A program made the translations under genes and the position numbers. A DNA stretch of 64,000 nucleotides. It comes from Isotricha intestinalis. Taxonomy: Eukaryota; Ciliophora; Litostomatea; Vestibuliferida; Isotrichidae. The notes under the pieces were generated by a model that saw only the letters and a program-made list of their open reading frames with translations, had not been told where the DNA came from and made no database searches. This document shows positions 20,423-30,924 of this stretch, one piece after another; positions within the stretch are counted from its first letter, which is position 1; the number at the start of each line of letters is the position of its first letter. The stretch spans positions 1 through 64,000 of the forward strand of contig JAJJLU010000007.1 in NCBI GenBank assembly GCA_023807065.1, in the 5' to 3' direction.

Positions 20423-21571
20423 TTAAATAGATTCTTCTGATTTATCTTTAAAATTTTCATCAATAGAAATATCATCTTGAATATCTATTAAATAATTAAT
20501 TAAACTAACCCACTTTTCAATTAATTCTTGTTTTAAACTACTAAAAATTTCAAAAGATTCATTGTTAAAATAAATAAGAAAATGAAAAAAATCTTTTTTA
20601 TTATTAAATTCAAAAGTCTTATAATCTTTTTTTCCATTATCAAATTCAATAAATGAAGCTCTTTTCATTTGATTATAATAAAAAATTTGAATAGGATTTT
20701 GTAAAGTAATAAATTTTTCTTTAGAAGCAAAAATTTTTATTTCTTTTTTAGTACTAACTAAGAATCTATTAAAATATTTTTTATATATAATTCTTTCCCC
20801 TGAAATTTGAAGTCTATTAATTTCACTTTGAAATAATGTATTTTCTTGATCATCATTATATAATAAATTAATATTATTTATTATTGATTTAATTGGAATT
20901 TTTTTCATTAATTGAACACAATTTAAACGATATTTTTCAAAAAAATCTTTACAATTAGTATTTTGAAATTCAGTAATAAAAGAATTTTCTCTTTCTGTTA
21001 TCGAATTATTATTTATATCATCCTTATAATTTAATTTATTTATTCCAAAAAATGTTTTTGTTCTATTTAAGATAAAAGTTTTTTTTGGGTTTTGATTTAT
21101 AAAAAAATTTTTATTATTTGACTTTTCTAATAAAGTTTTTTGCTTTTTAAAAGGAAATTTTGGTTTTTTATTTTCTTTATTAAAACTATTTTCACTTTCT
21201 ATTTTTTTCAAACTTTTATTTCGAGATGTACTTTTTGCATTTGAATTATCTGAATTTATTTTATCATTTATTTCTAATTTTTTTCTTTTAAAGGAATTTT
21301 CTTTTGTTCTTTTATCATTTTCAGGTTTTAATTTTAAATTATAATATTTATTATCTAAATCGTTTATTTTTATCTCTGATAAATTAAAATCTTCATCTTC
21401 TATTTTTTTTTCAATTTTTGGGTTCTTTTTAAATAAATTACTTAAATTTTTATGATGTTTAAATTCTGCATTTTCTATTTCATTTATATTTCCTTTTGTA
21501 TTTGGTAAATCTAATTCTCCTTCTTTTTTATTTTCTTTACATTTACATTTACATTCCCCTACATTTCCCAT
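20423..21571 (-). CDS. N-terminally lipidated protein with a PH-like domain
   Basis: The sequence starts MGNVGECKCKCK. Gly2 followed by N, V, G fits N-myristoylation, and the nearby Cys residues fit palmitoylation, so plasma or endomembrane attachment is likely. Residues 15-215 are basic and disordered. The C-terminal part (about 265-370) has the strand order of a PH domain: INRLQISGERIIYKKY, RFLVSTKKEIKIF, a later ASFIEFDNG, FEFNNKKDFFHFLIYF and a final helix with W (QELIEKWVSLINYLI). PH-like domains bind phosphoinositides or proteins. The domain assignment is from pattern only. Confidence 0.6.
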   Translation of the reverse strand: MGNVGECKCKCKENKKEGELDLPNTKGNINEIENAEFKHHKNLSNLFKKNPKIEKKIEDEDFNLSEIKINDLDNKYYNLKLKPENDKRTKENSFKRKKLEINDKINSDNSNAKSTSRNKSLKKIESENSFNKENKKPKFPFKKQKTLLEKSNNKNFFINQNPKKTFILNRTKTFFGINKLNYKDDINNNSITERENSFITEFQNTNCKDFFEKYRLNCVQLMKKIPIKSIINNINLLYNDDQENTLFQSEINRLQISGERIIYKKYFNRFLVSTKKEIKIFASKEKFITLQNPIQIFYYNQMKRASFIEFDNGKKDYKTFEFNNKKDFFHFLIYFNNESFEIFSSLKQELIEKWVSLINYLIDIQDDISIDENFKDKSEESI

Positions 21572-22302
21572 TTTGTTTCTTTTTTTTTGTTTTTTAATAA
21601 AATATTGATTATTTGATTAATTATTTATTTAGTTTAAATTTTATATGATTTAATTTTATTTTTATTATAATTTGGAAAAAATTAAATAAATTTTTTTCCA
21701 ATTTTTTCCCAATTTAAGAAAAAAATATTAAAAAATATTAATATTCCACATAAAATCAATAATAAAAATTGAATTAAACACAAATAATCTTATATAAAAA
21801 AAGACTCATAAAATAAAATCAAAAAAAATCAATTCCTTGTAAAGAGTATCCCAAAAATAATTAAGAAAATATATCATTTAAAAACCTTTGTAATCAATTA
21901 TTAAATTCACATCCTGACTTTTCTTACGTTCTAAACTCATTTACAAATTATTAATCTTCATTTCTTATCTTTACTTTTCCACTATAACAATGTATATTCT
22001 CTTAACATTTATTACCTGTTTAACTGAATTATCTTGACAAAATCATATCTCTCTCTTTGTATTAGATAGTAGTTTTCTTCCTTTTATACATACTTATATA
22101 CTTTATATATTGAGATACTCACTGAATATAGTTTGTAATTGTTCCTACACAATTGTTGTCTCTTGCTCCTGACTTATAACACTATGATATGTCTATCACG
22201 AGAATTAGAAAAAGAAAATAGGAAAAAGATATATATTCTCAATTTAATAAGGGATATATTTAAATTTCTTTTTTAATTTTAATTAAAAAAATATGTTTTT
22301 TT
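21572..22302. other. Long non-coding region with an unusual, more complex block at ~21780-22230
   Basis: This 731 bp gap lies upstream of the PH-like gene and past the end of the RPGRIP1L-like gene. The outer parts are ordinary A/T spacer. From about 21780 to 22230 the sequence has clearly more C and G, few homopolymers, C/T-rich stretches and no long ORF in any frame. It contains no tRNA boxes, and I recognised no spliceosomal, SRP or telomerase RNA signature. A non-coding RNA gene, a decayed sequence or a replication or regulatory element are all possible. Confidence 0.5.
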
Positions 22303-25300
22303 TTAATAATTTATTTTTGATGTAGAAGTGTTTTCTGGATAATATTTATGTTTGTTATAGAAGGCTCTAAATTGGGTAAAAGTAAATTCTTTGATTTGAG
22401 AGTTTCCTCCTACTATTTCATTCCATATCATATCTAATTCTTGATGAGTTAAGAAAATTCCTAATTTACCGAAACCTGTTAATAATTCTTTTTTATCAAC
22501 AGAAGTATTTTCATCAAAATCTAATTTCTTATATACAGAAAGAGCATCGTTTGATCCATATTGAATCATAATTTCATTTACTTCTCTCATTATTTCTCTA
22601 ATGTCTCTTAATTCATTAAATTGTTTAAATCTAGAATTATTACTATTATAATCATTATAATCATTATTATTATTATTATCATTATTTGAATTATAATAAT
22701 TATTATTATTATAATATGATGAATTATAAACATTACTGCTTTCTGCAAATTCATTTCTTCCACTTATATTACGAATAATTCTATTTGATTTTAAAATACT
22801 ATTATCATTCATTATATTATTTTGATTTCCAATCATAAATTGCATATTATCATTTTTATCAATAATATTTTCATAAAAATTAGATTTAGTGAAACCATTA
22901 TTATTAGTTTTATTTAAATTACCTTCAGGTAAGAGACCATCAAAAACTCTACAAAAATCATCTTGATAAATTCTAGGTTTAGAGTCAAAAATAATTTTAA
23001 CTAATTGAGTAATTTCTTGATTAGAATTAGTAAATTGAAGAGACCATAAAACATTTCTAAAAGAATCTAAAGTAATACATCCTTCATTATAAGAATCAAG
23101 TAAATTAAAAGCAGAATTCATATTTAATCCTTTATTTCTTAAAAATTCAGCTAATTTAATTAATAAAGGATCAACACCTTTTTGAGAAATAGTAATATTA
23201 ATATTTTTATTATTATCTTCAATATTATTTATTTGTTGAGAAGTAATATTAATAATTAAAAAACCAACTTGATGACTTAAACTTTCATTTAATATAGCAA
23301 ATTTACCTTCAATTTTACCAGCTAACATTAAACTTTTAAGATTTATTTTACATATTCCAATAACATCTTTATTTTCTTCATTTACCATTGAAACTTCTTT
23401 TCCAATATCAACTTGAATTGGTTTTGAACCATCAAAAATATATATATCTAAATTTTCATTTGATAAATATTGATGGAAAATATTATTATATATACATGTA
23501 AATTGTGCTATATCATTTAATTCATCATCAGGATCTTTTAATATTTTTGAATAATGTTCATTATTTCTATAAAAGTTATAATATATATATGGATTTATTT
23601 TTTTTGAAGGATAAGATATTTTTAAATTTTCAGCTTTTATAATATTTATTGTAATTGAAAATACTCTATTTCCACTATTATTATTATAATATTCTATTAT
23701 TTCTTTTTCAGGATTATTATAATTTTTCCCTATTAAATTTTCTTGATAAATATTATTGTTTGCTTCATTTAATGGTGATAATTCATTAGCTAAATTATTT
23801 CTGTCACTTAACCAATTTAACATTTGCTTTAAAGTTTTTCTCATTCTCATTTTATATTTAATATCACATAATTTAAAAGAAGAATCACTTTCTAAAAACA
23901 TTTCAATATAACCATGAATAACTCTTGATTTAGGATTATTTTCAGCTTGAATTAATTGACTTAACTTAATTTTCCCAGAAGCAATAATTTTTTGAATATT
24001 ATTTTGAATAGTATATAAATAAACAATAATATTATCACTTTTTAAATAATTAATAAAATATTCATCAACATCTACTTTAAAAGTTAATTGTAAATTATAA
24101 TTAGATTTAGGTCCATTTATTAAATTACTAGTTTGAGTATCATGTAAATAAAAATCAACAGAAATAAAAGAAACTAAATTTTCTAAAGGAATATTTAATT
24201 TATTTTCTACAGTATTTCTATCAAAAATTGAATTTGTAATATATAAATCTAAAGCATTTTCATTAATTCCATAATCACTTTCTGAACTTATTGAAAATCC
24301 TGTTATTTTTGAATCCACTGATATATTTGATTGTCTTAATATATTTATTTCTTTTTCTTTTTCCTTTTCTATATCTTTTGATATTGAAATATTATCTATT
24401 ACATTTTGTTCTTTATATTCATTTGGTATTTTTTCTTTTCCTAATAATTCTTTTAATGATTGATTTTCTTCTTTTAAATATTTTATTTCTTTTTTATATT
24501 TTTCTTTATCTATTTCAATCACTTTTTTCATATCATTATTTATTTGTTGTTGTAAAACTAATAATTCTTTTGTTTTTTCTAATTCATTTCCTAAAATTCC
24601 TTTTTCAATTTTTAATTTTTCATTTTCTTCTAATAATTCATTCATATTTTGAGGTTCTTCATTTTCATTTTTTTTATCGAAAAAATTTATTTTTTTCCAA
24701 ACATTATTATCGGAATCTTCCATTAAATTAGTTCCTTTTAACATATTTATCATTTTATTATAATTTGAATCTACTTCACCGAATTGACTCATTCTTTTAA
24801 AAGTATCTTCAAAATCTTTATTTTGTTTTTCTTTTTCTTCAACAGAAATTTTATATCTTAAACCATCTTCTTTATATTTATCTTTTTCTTCTTTTAATAA
24901 ATTATTTTTATTTTCTAATTCATTAATTAAATTTTCTAATTTTTGAATTTTATCTTCTGCATTTTTTAATTTTCTTTGTTCTTCACTTAAAGCAATTTGA
25001 GTTTCTCTTAATTTTTCAAAAGCTTTATCTCTTTCATTAGCTTGTTTAATAAAAGGATTTTCACTTAAATCTTTAATTCTTTCTTCTAATAAATTTTCTC
25101 TTTGTTTATATTGTTCTATTTGTTCAATATAATCTTTAATTTTATCAATAGAAGAATTTTGATTATTAATAATTAATTCAAGTTCTTTATTTTTATTTTT
25201 TTCACTTTGATATTTATCAGAAAAATCTTTTAAGCTTTCTTTAGTTGCTTCTAATATTTTATTATTTGCTTCTAATGAATTTTTCATTAAATCATATTTA

Positions 25301-25869
25301 ATTTTTAATTCTGATAATTGAGTATTTTTTTCTCTTAAATCATCAGAATAAGAAACAATTGTTGAAGAACTTTTTGATTCTTTAATTGCTGTTAAATCGT
25401 CTATTAAATTTCTTCTATCTTCATATGCATTTTTTAATTCGTTTTGTAAATGAGATATTAAATTTAAATAATCTTCTTTTTCACTTTTTGATGAATAATT
25501 ATTTTTATTTTTAAACAGAAATTTCGATGTTTTATTTTTTGAATTTAATTCATTTTTTAATCCTTGAATTATTTGACGCATTTTCATATTTTTATTTTTT
25601 AAATTTTCATTTTCTATTTTTAATGTTTCTATATCAATATTTGATATTTTATCTTGACTATTTACTTTCAGTTTTTGAAGAGTTACTTCTAATTTTTTAT
25701 TTTCTGATTCTAATTCTGTTAATCTTTTTTTTAAAGAAATATTTTCATCTCGAGTTTTATAATATAAATCTGGATCTATTTTTTCCATTCTTCCTTCATA
25801 TGTTGTTGTTGATTTTTTCCCTTTTGATTTTGGAAATTTATTTACTTTTGTGAAAGTTTCAGATTTCAT
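22303..25869 (-). CDS. RPGRIP1L-like ciliary transition-zone protein with EF-hands
   Basis: Residues 40-510 are coiled coil. Residues ~545-690 form a C2 domain whose core (FISVDFYLHDTQTSNLINGPKSN) matches the RPGRIP1/RPGRIP1L C2 signature of a strand, then HDTQT/FETQTT, then a G-P turn. A second C2-like domain follows at ~740-890. The C-terminus has two EF-hand-type units, at ~925-990 and ~1105-1175. The last has the loop DFDENTSVDKKE, with plausible calcium ligands. Between them is an Asn/Tyr-rich linker. RPGRIP1L anchors the transition zone at the base of cilia, so the organism is ciliated or flagellated. The EF-hand end is not part of the vertebrate protein. Confidence 0.75.
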   Translation of the reverse strand: MKSETFTKVNKFPKSKGKKSTTTYEGRMEKIDPDLYYKTRDENISLKKRLTELESENKKLEVTLQKLKVNSQDKISNIDIETLKIENENLKNKNMKMRQIIQGLKNELNSKNKTSKFLFKNKNNYSSKSEKEDYLNLISHLQNELKNAYEDRRNLIDDLTAIKESKSSSTIVSYSDDLREKNTQLSELKIKYDLMKNSLEANNKILEATKESLKDFSDKYQSEKNKNKELELIINNQNSSIDKIKDYIEQIEQYKQRENLLEERIKDLSENPFIKQANERDKAFEKLRETQIALSEEQRKLKNAEDKIQKLENLINELENKNNLLKEEKDKYKEDGLRYKISVEEKEKQNKDFEDTFKRMSQFGEVDSNYNKMINMLKGTNLMEDSDNNVWKKINFFDKKNENEEPQNMNELLEENEKLKIEKGILGNELEKTKELLVLQQQINNDMKKVIEIDKEKYKKEIKYLKEENQSLKELLGKEKIPNEYKEQNVIDNISISKDIEKEKEKEINILRQSNISVDSKITGFSISSESDYGINENALDLYITNSIFDRNTVENKLNIPLENLVSFISVDFYLHDTQTSNLINGPKSNYNLQLTFKVDVDEYFINYLKSDNIIVYLYTIQNNIQKIIASGKIKLSQLIQAENNPKSRVIHGYIEMFLESDSSFKLCDIKYKMRMRKTLKQMLNWLSDRNNLANELSPLNEANNNIYQENLIGKNYNNPEKEIIEYYNNNSGNRVFSITINIIKAENLKISYPSKKINPYIYYNFYRNNEHYSKILKDPDDELNDIAQFTCIYNNIFHQYLSNENLDIYIFDGSKPIQVDIGKEVSMVNEENKDVIGICKINLKSLMLAGKIEGKFAILNESLSHQVGFLIINITSQQINNIEDNNKNINITISQKGVDPLLIKLAEFLRNKGLNMNSAFNLLDSYNEGCITLDSFRNVLWSLQFTNSNQEITQLVKIIFDSKPRIYQDDFCRVFDGLLPEGNLNKTNNNGFTKSNFYENIIDKNDNMQFMIGNQNNIMNDNSILKSNRIIRNISGRNEFAESSNVYNSSYYNNNNYYNSNNDNNNNNDYNDYNSNNSRFKQFNELRDIREIMREVNEIMIQYGSNDALSVYKKLDFDENTSVDKKELLTGFGKLGIFLTHQELDMIWNEIVGGNSQIKEFTFTQFRAFYNKHKYYPENTSTSKINY

Positions 25870-26105
25870 TTTTAAAATATTTTTTATGTTTTTTTTTTAT
25901 TTCTTTTTTTATATTTTTAATTAGAATAATTATATATTTTTTTTTTTATATATATATGTTTTAAATTGGAATTATTAATATTGTGTTTATTATATTTTTG
26001 ATTATTATTACTATTTGAACTTCATATATTTAAATTTTAAATTCCATTATTATTATTATTTTGCATTTTTTTAATTATAATTTTGATTTATATATTTTAA
26101 TTTAA

Positions 26106-26354
26106 ATGGTGGTTACTTTAACTCCTGAAGAAAAAAAAGCTATGGATGAATTAAAAGGGAAAATTTATGGAAGAACTGTTTTTGATAAAGATTTTGAAAA
26201 AGCTCTTAATGGAAAACCTTTTGTTTTTAGATATCCTCAAAAAGGAGAACCTTTAAAACAATATTTTGATCAACATGGTGTTATTATTGTTACTAATTGG
26301 AATAATAAAGTTATTGATTATTGGGTTACTGGAAATTTCCCTTTAAGTAAATAA
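26106..26354 (+). CDS. Unassigned 82-residue protein
   Basis: A compact, non-repetitive protein (MVVTLTPEEKKAMDELKG...) with balanced composition and almost no Asn runs, unlike most neighbours. It has an N-terminal helix, a basic-aromatic stretch (FVFRYPQKGEP) and two predicted strands (GVIIVTNWNNKVIDYWV). A distant resemblance to small inhibitor folds such as I78 is possible but unproven. It has no signal peptide, so it is probably cytosolic. It is divergent from the RPGRIP1L-like gene with 236 bp between them. Confidence 0.8.
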   Translation: MVVTLTPEEKKAMDELKGKIYGRTVFDKDFEKALNGKPFVFRYPQKGEPLKQYFDQHGVIIVTNWNNKVIDYWVTGNFPLSK

Positions 26355-26891
26355 ATTTATTTAGGATTTATTTTATTTTTTTATGTTTAAATTTAAATGT
26401 TGTTTTTTAAAAAATTGTTTTAATATTTTATGACTGTTATAAAAAAAATGATTTATAAAAAATATTTTTGATTTTATTTAATATTTCTTTCAATATATAT
26501 AAAAACAAATGAAAAAATCTCAAGAAATGAAAAATAAATATTGAAAAGTTACAATTCATTTTTATATGATAAGTTAAAAAAAATATTGCCAATTATATGC
26601 TATCAATATTACTTTACAAATTTAAATTAAAAATTCCACTGAATAACACATTATATTCATTATATTGTCATTAAATATCAATATCAGGATTAGCATTATT
26701 AAGTAATGGAATTTAATTCTTCTCTAATATAAAAGAAAAAGAAAAAAGGATTAAAATCAAAGAATAAAAAGAAACAACATTTAATTATTAAAAAACTGAG
26801 AAAAAAGTTATATAAAAAACTAAAAAAATTTAAATAACCCCTTAAATAAATAAAAACTAATATAATTTAAATGATAAATATTGAAAATTAT
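26355..26891. other. Intergenic region, no gene seen
   Basis: A convergent spacer of 537 bp between the 82-residue gene and the glucanotransferase-glucokinase gene. The flanks are A/T homopolymer-rich; about 26570-26720 is slightly more complex. I found no ORF, no tRNA boxes and no repeat. A small ncRNA in the central part cannot be excluded. Confidence 0.5.
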
Positions 26892-29582
26892 TTATTCCCC
26901 GATATCTTCTTTATCTAAACTATCTTCTAAAAGTCTCCTAGCATATTCAATACAGCCTTTATTACCTAAATCATCAGTTTTAATAAGGAAAATAGGAATA
27001 TTCTTTAAAAGTTCTTTAAATCTTCCTTTATCAATAAAAGCTTTCATAAAAATATCAGAATCTAAAATTAATTTTTCTAAAGCAATAGAAAGTCCTCCAA
27101 GTAAATAAATACCTCCATTAGGTAAAGTTACTAAAGCAGCATTTCCTGCAGCAGCTCCATATAATTCAATGAAAAAATTTAAAGTATCATAACATAGTTT
27201 ACATTCTTTAGAAATTCCTTTTTTAACAATTTCATTATTTAAATTTATTTGTTCTATTGAATTTGTTGTTCCTTTATATTCTATAACTCTTTTATATAAA
27301 TCATTGTCTTTTTCAATATTATTATTTATTTCAGAAAGAAATTTATATATTGGAATAATTGATTGTCCACAAGTTGCTCTTTCAACAGAAACATGATCAA
27401 TATTGTAATAATTACTTAAAAATTCTAAATATTGAAATTGGATTTTATTTCTTGCTGGAAAATCATAATGTCCTCCTTCACAAGCATTAACTAAATAATA
27501 TTTTTCTTCAGGTTTCTTAGTTAAAAATCCCATTCCTAAACCAGTTCCAGGACCAAAAGTAATTTTAACTCCATTTGGATCAACAGGAACATCATTAATA
27601 ATAGTATAATCTTGTCCTTTAATTAATTTAGTTTGTATTCCATAACCATTAGCTACAAAATCATTTAGAAATATTACTTTATCTATATTTAATTTTTTTG
27701 CTAAATCATTTCCTTTCACTTTGTCCCAATGATTTACATTTGTAAATTTCATTACTGTGTTATCTTTTATTGGTCCTGGTACTCCAAAAACTGCATATTT
27801 AGGATAATTCTTTGTTCCTTTGTAAGGCTCTAGAAATGTAAATATTAATTCTTCAACATTTTGAAAATCAAAAGAATGCAATTTTTGACTATTTATTACT
27901 TGAGGTACATCATCTATATTTGATGATATTATTAATAATTTTAATCTTGAATTTGTTCCTCCTACATCACCAACTAATATTGGAACTTTAACTTCACTTT
28001 TTGCTCTTCCATATATTATTGATAATTCTCCTATTTTTTCAGCTAAGGTATCATTTAATTGATCTTTTAATATTCTCCATATCCAATTATTTCCATCTAA
28101 TGTTCCTGGTCTATTCATCCTAGAACCGTAACTTAATTTTAAGTAATCTTGCATTTGTGCTATAAATAAATTTGATGCTGAATTTAATCCTAATTTTATC
28201 ATTGCTTCTGTTAACTCTTCTCCTTGAGGAACATTTAAATATTTTTCTATATAATTCCTATCTTCTGAACTCAATTCCATTTCCCATGATTTAATTAAAT
28301 TATTATCATGTGTTCCTAAATAACAAACTGAATTTTTAGGATAATCATAAGGGAAATTATTTTTAGAATTAAAAGCAAATTGTAATATTTTAATTCCAGG
28401 GTAACCAGAATATTCTCTTAATTCAATAACTTCATCATTAATATATCCTAAATCTTCAGCAATGAAATTAACATTAGGTAGTTTTTCATGTAAAATATCT
28501 ATGAATTTTTTTCCAGGTCCTTTAATCCATTTTCCATTTCTTGGAGTTTTACTTTCGAAAGGAATAGACCAATAACTTTCAAAAGCTCTGAAATGATCAA
28601 TTTTAATTGTATCTGCTTTTTCAGAGAGATATTTAAATCTTCTAATCAACCAATTATAATTATCATATTCCATTCTTTCCCAATTATAAAGAGGTGTTCC
28701 CCATAATTGACCTTCTGAATTAAAATAATCTGGTGGTGCTCCTGATATTGAAATTGGATTTGAATCTTCATCTAATTGAAATAATTGAGGATTCGACCAT
28801 ACATCTACACTGTCTAATGGAACATAAAATGGGAGATCTCCTATTATTTTTATTCCCTTTGAATTCGCGTATTCTTTTAATTTAGTATATTGTTCATAAA
28901 ATTTAAATTGAACAAATTTATAAAATTCTATTTCATTTTTTAATTCTTTCTTATATTGAATTAAAGATAATTTTTCTCTGTCTTTTATCTTTTTTGGCCA
29001 TTCAATCCATGATTTTTCTAAAAAATGTTTTTTTAAAGCCATAAACAAAGAATAATCATCTAACCAATAATTTTGAGTGATATAGAAATTAATAGAAGCT
29101 TCATTTTCTTTGAATCTTTGAAAAGCTTTTTTTAAAACTTTATCTCTGCAAATATATAAAAGAGTGAAATCAATAGAACTTTGACTTAATCCCCAATTTT
29201 GTTGACAAGTAATTTCATTTTCTTCTAAAAGACCTTCAGTGACTAAAATATCTAAATCAACAAAATAAGGATTTCCAGCATAAGAAGAAAAAGATTCATA
29301 AGGAGATCCACGATAACCTGTTGGTCCTGTTGGTAAAATTTCCCATTCTTTTTGTTTTGCTTTTACTAAGAAATCTATAAATTTATATGCTTCTATTCCT
29401 AATGTTCCTATTCCATATTTTGAAGGAAGACTTGATATGTGCATTAATATTCCACTTCTACGCATTTCAGAATTTCTTTTAAATGACTCTTTTTCATTTT
29501 TACATATGCATTTTGATATTGTAATTAATATTATATGTAATATTAGAATTTTTGAAATTTGTGAAAATCCTGTTTTTGACAT
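26892..29582 (-). CDS. 4-alpha-glucanotransferase-glucokinase fusion (GH77 + Glk) with N-terminal signal-like sequence
   Basis: Residues ~40-525 are a MalQ-type 4-alpha-glucanotransferase. Start RRSGILMHISSLPSKYGIG, nucleophile D329 in KIDHFRAF, acid/base E376 in FIAEDLG, and D426 in LGTHDNN are all present. Residues ~533-896 are a bacterial-type ATP glucokinase (group A): VGDVGGTNSR, GVPGPI, catalytic D641 in FLNDFVANGYG, FGPGTGLGMG, and CEGGHYDFPAR. Together they would disproportionate maltodextrins, releasing glucose, and phosphorylate that glucose to glucose-6-phosphate. The first 39 residues include a hydrophobic stretch (ILILHIILITIS) resembling a signal peptide. Starting at M40 (29465) would give a cytosolic enzyme. 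Confidence 0.93.
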   Translation of the reverse strand: MSKTGFSQISKILILHIILITISKCICKNEKESFKRNSEMRRSGILMHISSLPSKYGIGTLGIEAYKFIDFLVKAKQKEWEILPTGPTGYRGSPYESFSSYAGNPYFVDLDILVTEGLLEENEITCQQNWGLSQSSIDFTLLYICRDKVLKKAFQRFKENEASINFYITQNYWLDDYSLFMALKKHFLEKSWIEWPKKIKDREKLSLIQYKKELKNEIEFYKFVQFKFYEQYTKLKEYANSKGIKIIGDLPFYVPLDSVDVWSNPQLFQLDEDSNPISISGAPPDYFNSEGQLWGTPLYNWERMEYDNYNWLIRRFKYLSEKADTIKIDHFRAFESYWSIPFESKTPRNGKWIKGPGKKFIDILHEKLPNVNFIAEDLGYINDEVIELREYSGYPGIKILQFAFNSKNNFPYDYPKNSVCYLGTHDNNLIKSWEMELSSEDRNYIEKYLNVPQGEELTEAMIKLGLNSASNLFIAQMQDYLKLSYGSRMNRPGTLDGNNWIWRILKDQLNDTLAEKIGELSIIYGRAKSEVKVPILVGDVGGTNSRLKLLIISSNIDDVPQVINSQKLHSFDFQNVEELIFTFLEPYKGTKNYPKYAVFGVPGPIKDNTVMKFTNVNHWDKVKGNDLAKKLNIDKVIFLNDFVANGYGIQTKLIKGQDYTIINDVPVDPNGVKITFGPGTGLGMGFLTKKPEEKYYLVNACEGGHYDFPARNKIQFQYLEFLSNYYNIDHVSVERATCGQSIIPIYKFLSEINNNIEKDNDLYKRVIEYKGTTNSIEQINLNNEIVKKGISKECKLCYDTLNFFIELYGAAAGNAALVTLPNGGIYLLGGLSIALEKLILDSDIFMKAFIDKGRFKELLKNIPIFLIKTDDLGNKGCIEYARRLLEDSLDKEDIGE

Positions 29583-29739
29583 TTTGGAATTTTTTATATT
29601 TTTTATATTTTTTAATTTTTTATTTTTTTAATATTGGAATTTTGTTCATTTCTATTTATTATTATTTATTTTTTTTATTTGTTTATTATTGTTATTTGTG
29701 AAATATTTGTTTTTTATATTATTTTAATATATATTAAAA

Positions 29740-30633
29740 ATGCAGGTTATTCAAAATAAACAAAAATTAAATCCATATATGGAAAATGTAGGGAAAATAA
29801 CAAATATTCTTTGTTTAAAAAATGGTAATATTTTATCAATATCAGATAAAGGAGAAATAAGGATATTTGCAGATCAAACATACACTATATTATCCTTTTT
29901 CAATGATAAAGATCAACATAATTATAAATGTATTTGCCAAATAAACACAGGAGAAATTTTCATAGGAGATTCTCAAGGAAATATATTTATTTTTGGAATA
30001 AATAATAATAATAGTATAGAAAGAATAAATGAAATGATAGAAGAACATTATTCTTGTGTATCAAAAATTATTCAATTATCAAATACAAAAATATTATCTT
30101 GTTCTTATGATAAAACAATTCATTTATATGATAATTTGAAACCTTTTACAACATTAAATTATTTAACAATGGGACATAAAAATCAAATAAAATCAATTTT
30201 AGAATTAAATAATAATAAATTTTTTGTAAGTATTGGAGAAGATGGTTATTTAACTTTTTGGAATATTGAAAAAAAATATGAAATTGATAAAAGAATTGAT
30301 TTAGGATTAAATAAAATGAATTCTGAAGGTTTAATTCAAATTGATAATGAAAGATTAGCAATAATTAATCATTCTGTTATTTCTATTTTTAATATCACTG
30401 CTTCTATTTTAGAATTTAATTTAAGTGAACATTTAAATCAAATTTCTTGTTTGTTATTTTTTGGAAGTAATTATTTTTATTCTTTAAGTGAAGATAAATT
30501 TATTGAATGGGATGTTAAGAAGTTAACTATGAAAAGATTTATTGATAATAATAATATTGTTAATAATATGACTTTTAGTAGAGAAGGAGAAATTATTGGA
30601 GTTAAAGGAATTAATATTGTGAAAATTTCATAA
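29740..30633 (+). CDS. WD-repeat beta-propeller protein
   Basis: 297 residues with about six or seven WD-type blades. Clear units include KILSCSYDKTIHLYDN and KFFVSIGEDGYLTFWNIE; a final one reads NYFYSLSEDKFIEWDVK. The protein is nearly all propeller, so it is a docking platform rather than an enzyme. The partner cannot be named from sequence. Divergent from the GH77-glucokinase gene across 157 bp, so they may share promoter elements. Confidence 0.8.
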   Translation: MQVIQNKQKLNPYMENVGKITNILCLKNGNILSISDKGEIRIFADQTYTILSFFNDKDQHNYKCICQINTGEIFIGDSQGNIFIFGINNNNSIERINEMIEEHYSCVSKIIQLSNTKILSCSYDKTIHLYDNLKPFTTLNYLTMGHKNQIKSILELNNNKFFVSIGEDGYLTFWNIEKKYEIDKRIDLGLNKMNSEGLIQIDNERLAIINHSVISIFNITASILEFNLSEHLNQISCLLFFGSNYFYSLSEDKFIEWDVKKLTMKRFIDNNNIVNNMTFSREGEIIGVKGINIVKIS

Positions 30634-30924
30634 TTTTTAATTTTTTTATAGGGTTTTGATTTAATTTTTTATTTAATTTTATTTTTAGAAAATTCCTTAT
30701 TTTTTAAAAATTTAAATTTGGGATTTTTGTTTAATATTTTTTTATTTGTTTTATTTATTGAAAAAATAATAATAAAAAAGAAGTAAATTATATTTAATTA
30801 TAACAATCATACATTTAAAAAATAAATTAGATTTTTATTAAATAATCTCATAAAAGTCATAAAAAAATTCATAATAATAATAAAAATTCTTTAAATTAAA
30901 AAAATAAGAAAAATTTTGCTTTTT

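Noticed and set aside
24291..24731. 146-residue plus-strand frame rich in Leu, Phe and Ile
   Set aside because: It is the antisense of the coiled-coil part of the RPGRIP1L-like gene; Lys/Glu codons read backwards give Phe/Leu.
28780..28810. Sequence resembling a tRNA B box (GATTCGACC)
   Set aside because: It lies inside the glucanotransferase coding frame with no matching A box or cloverleaf.
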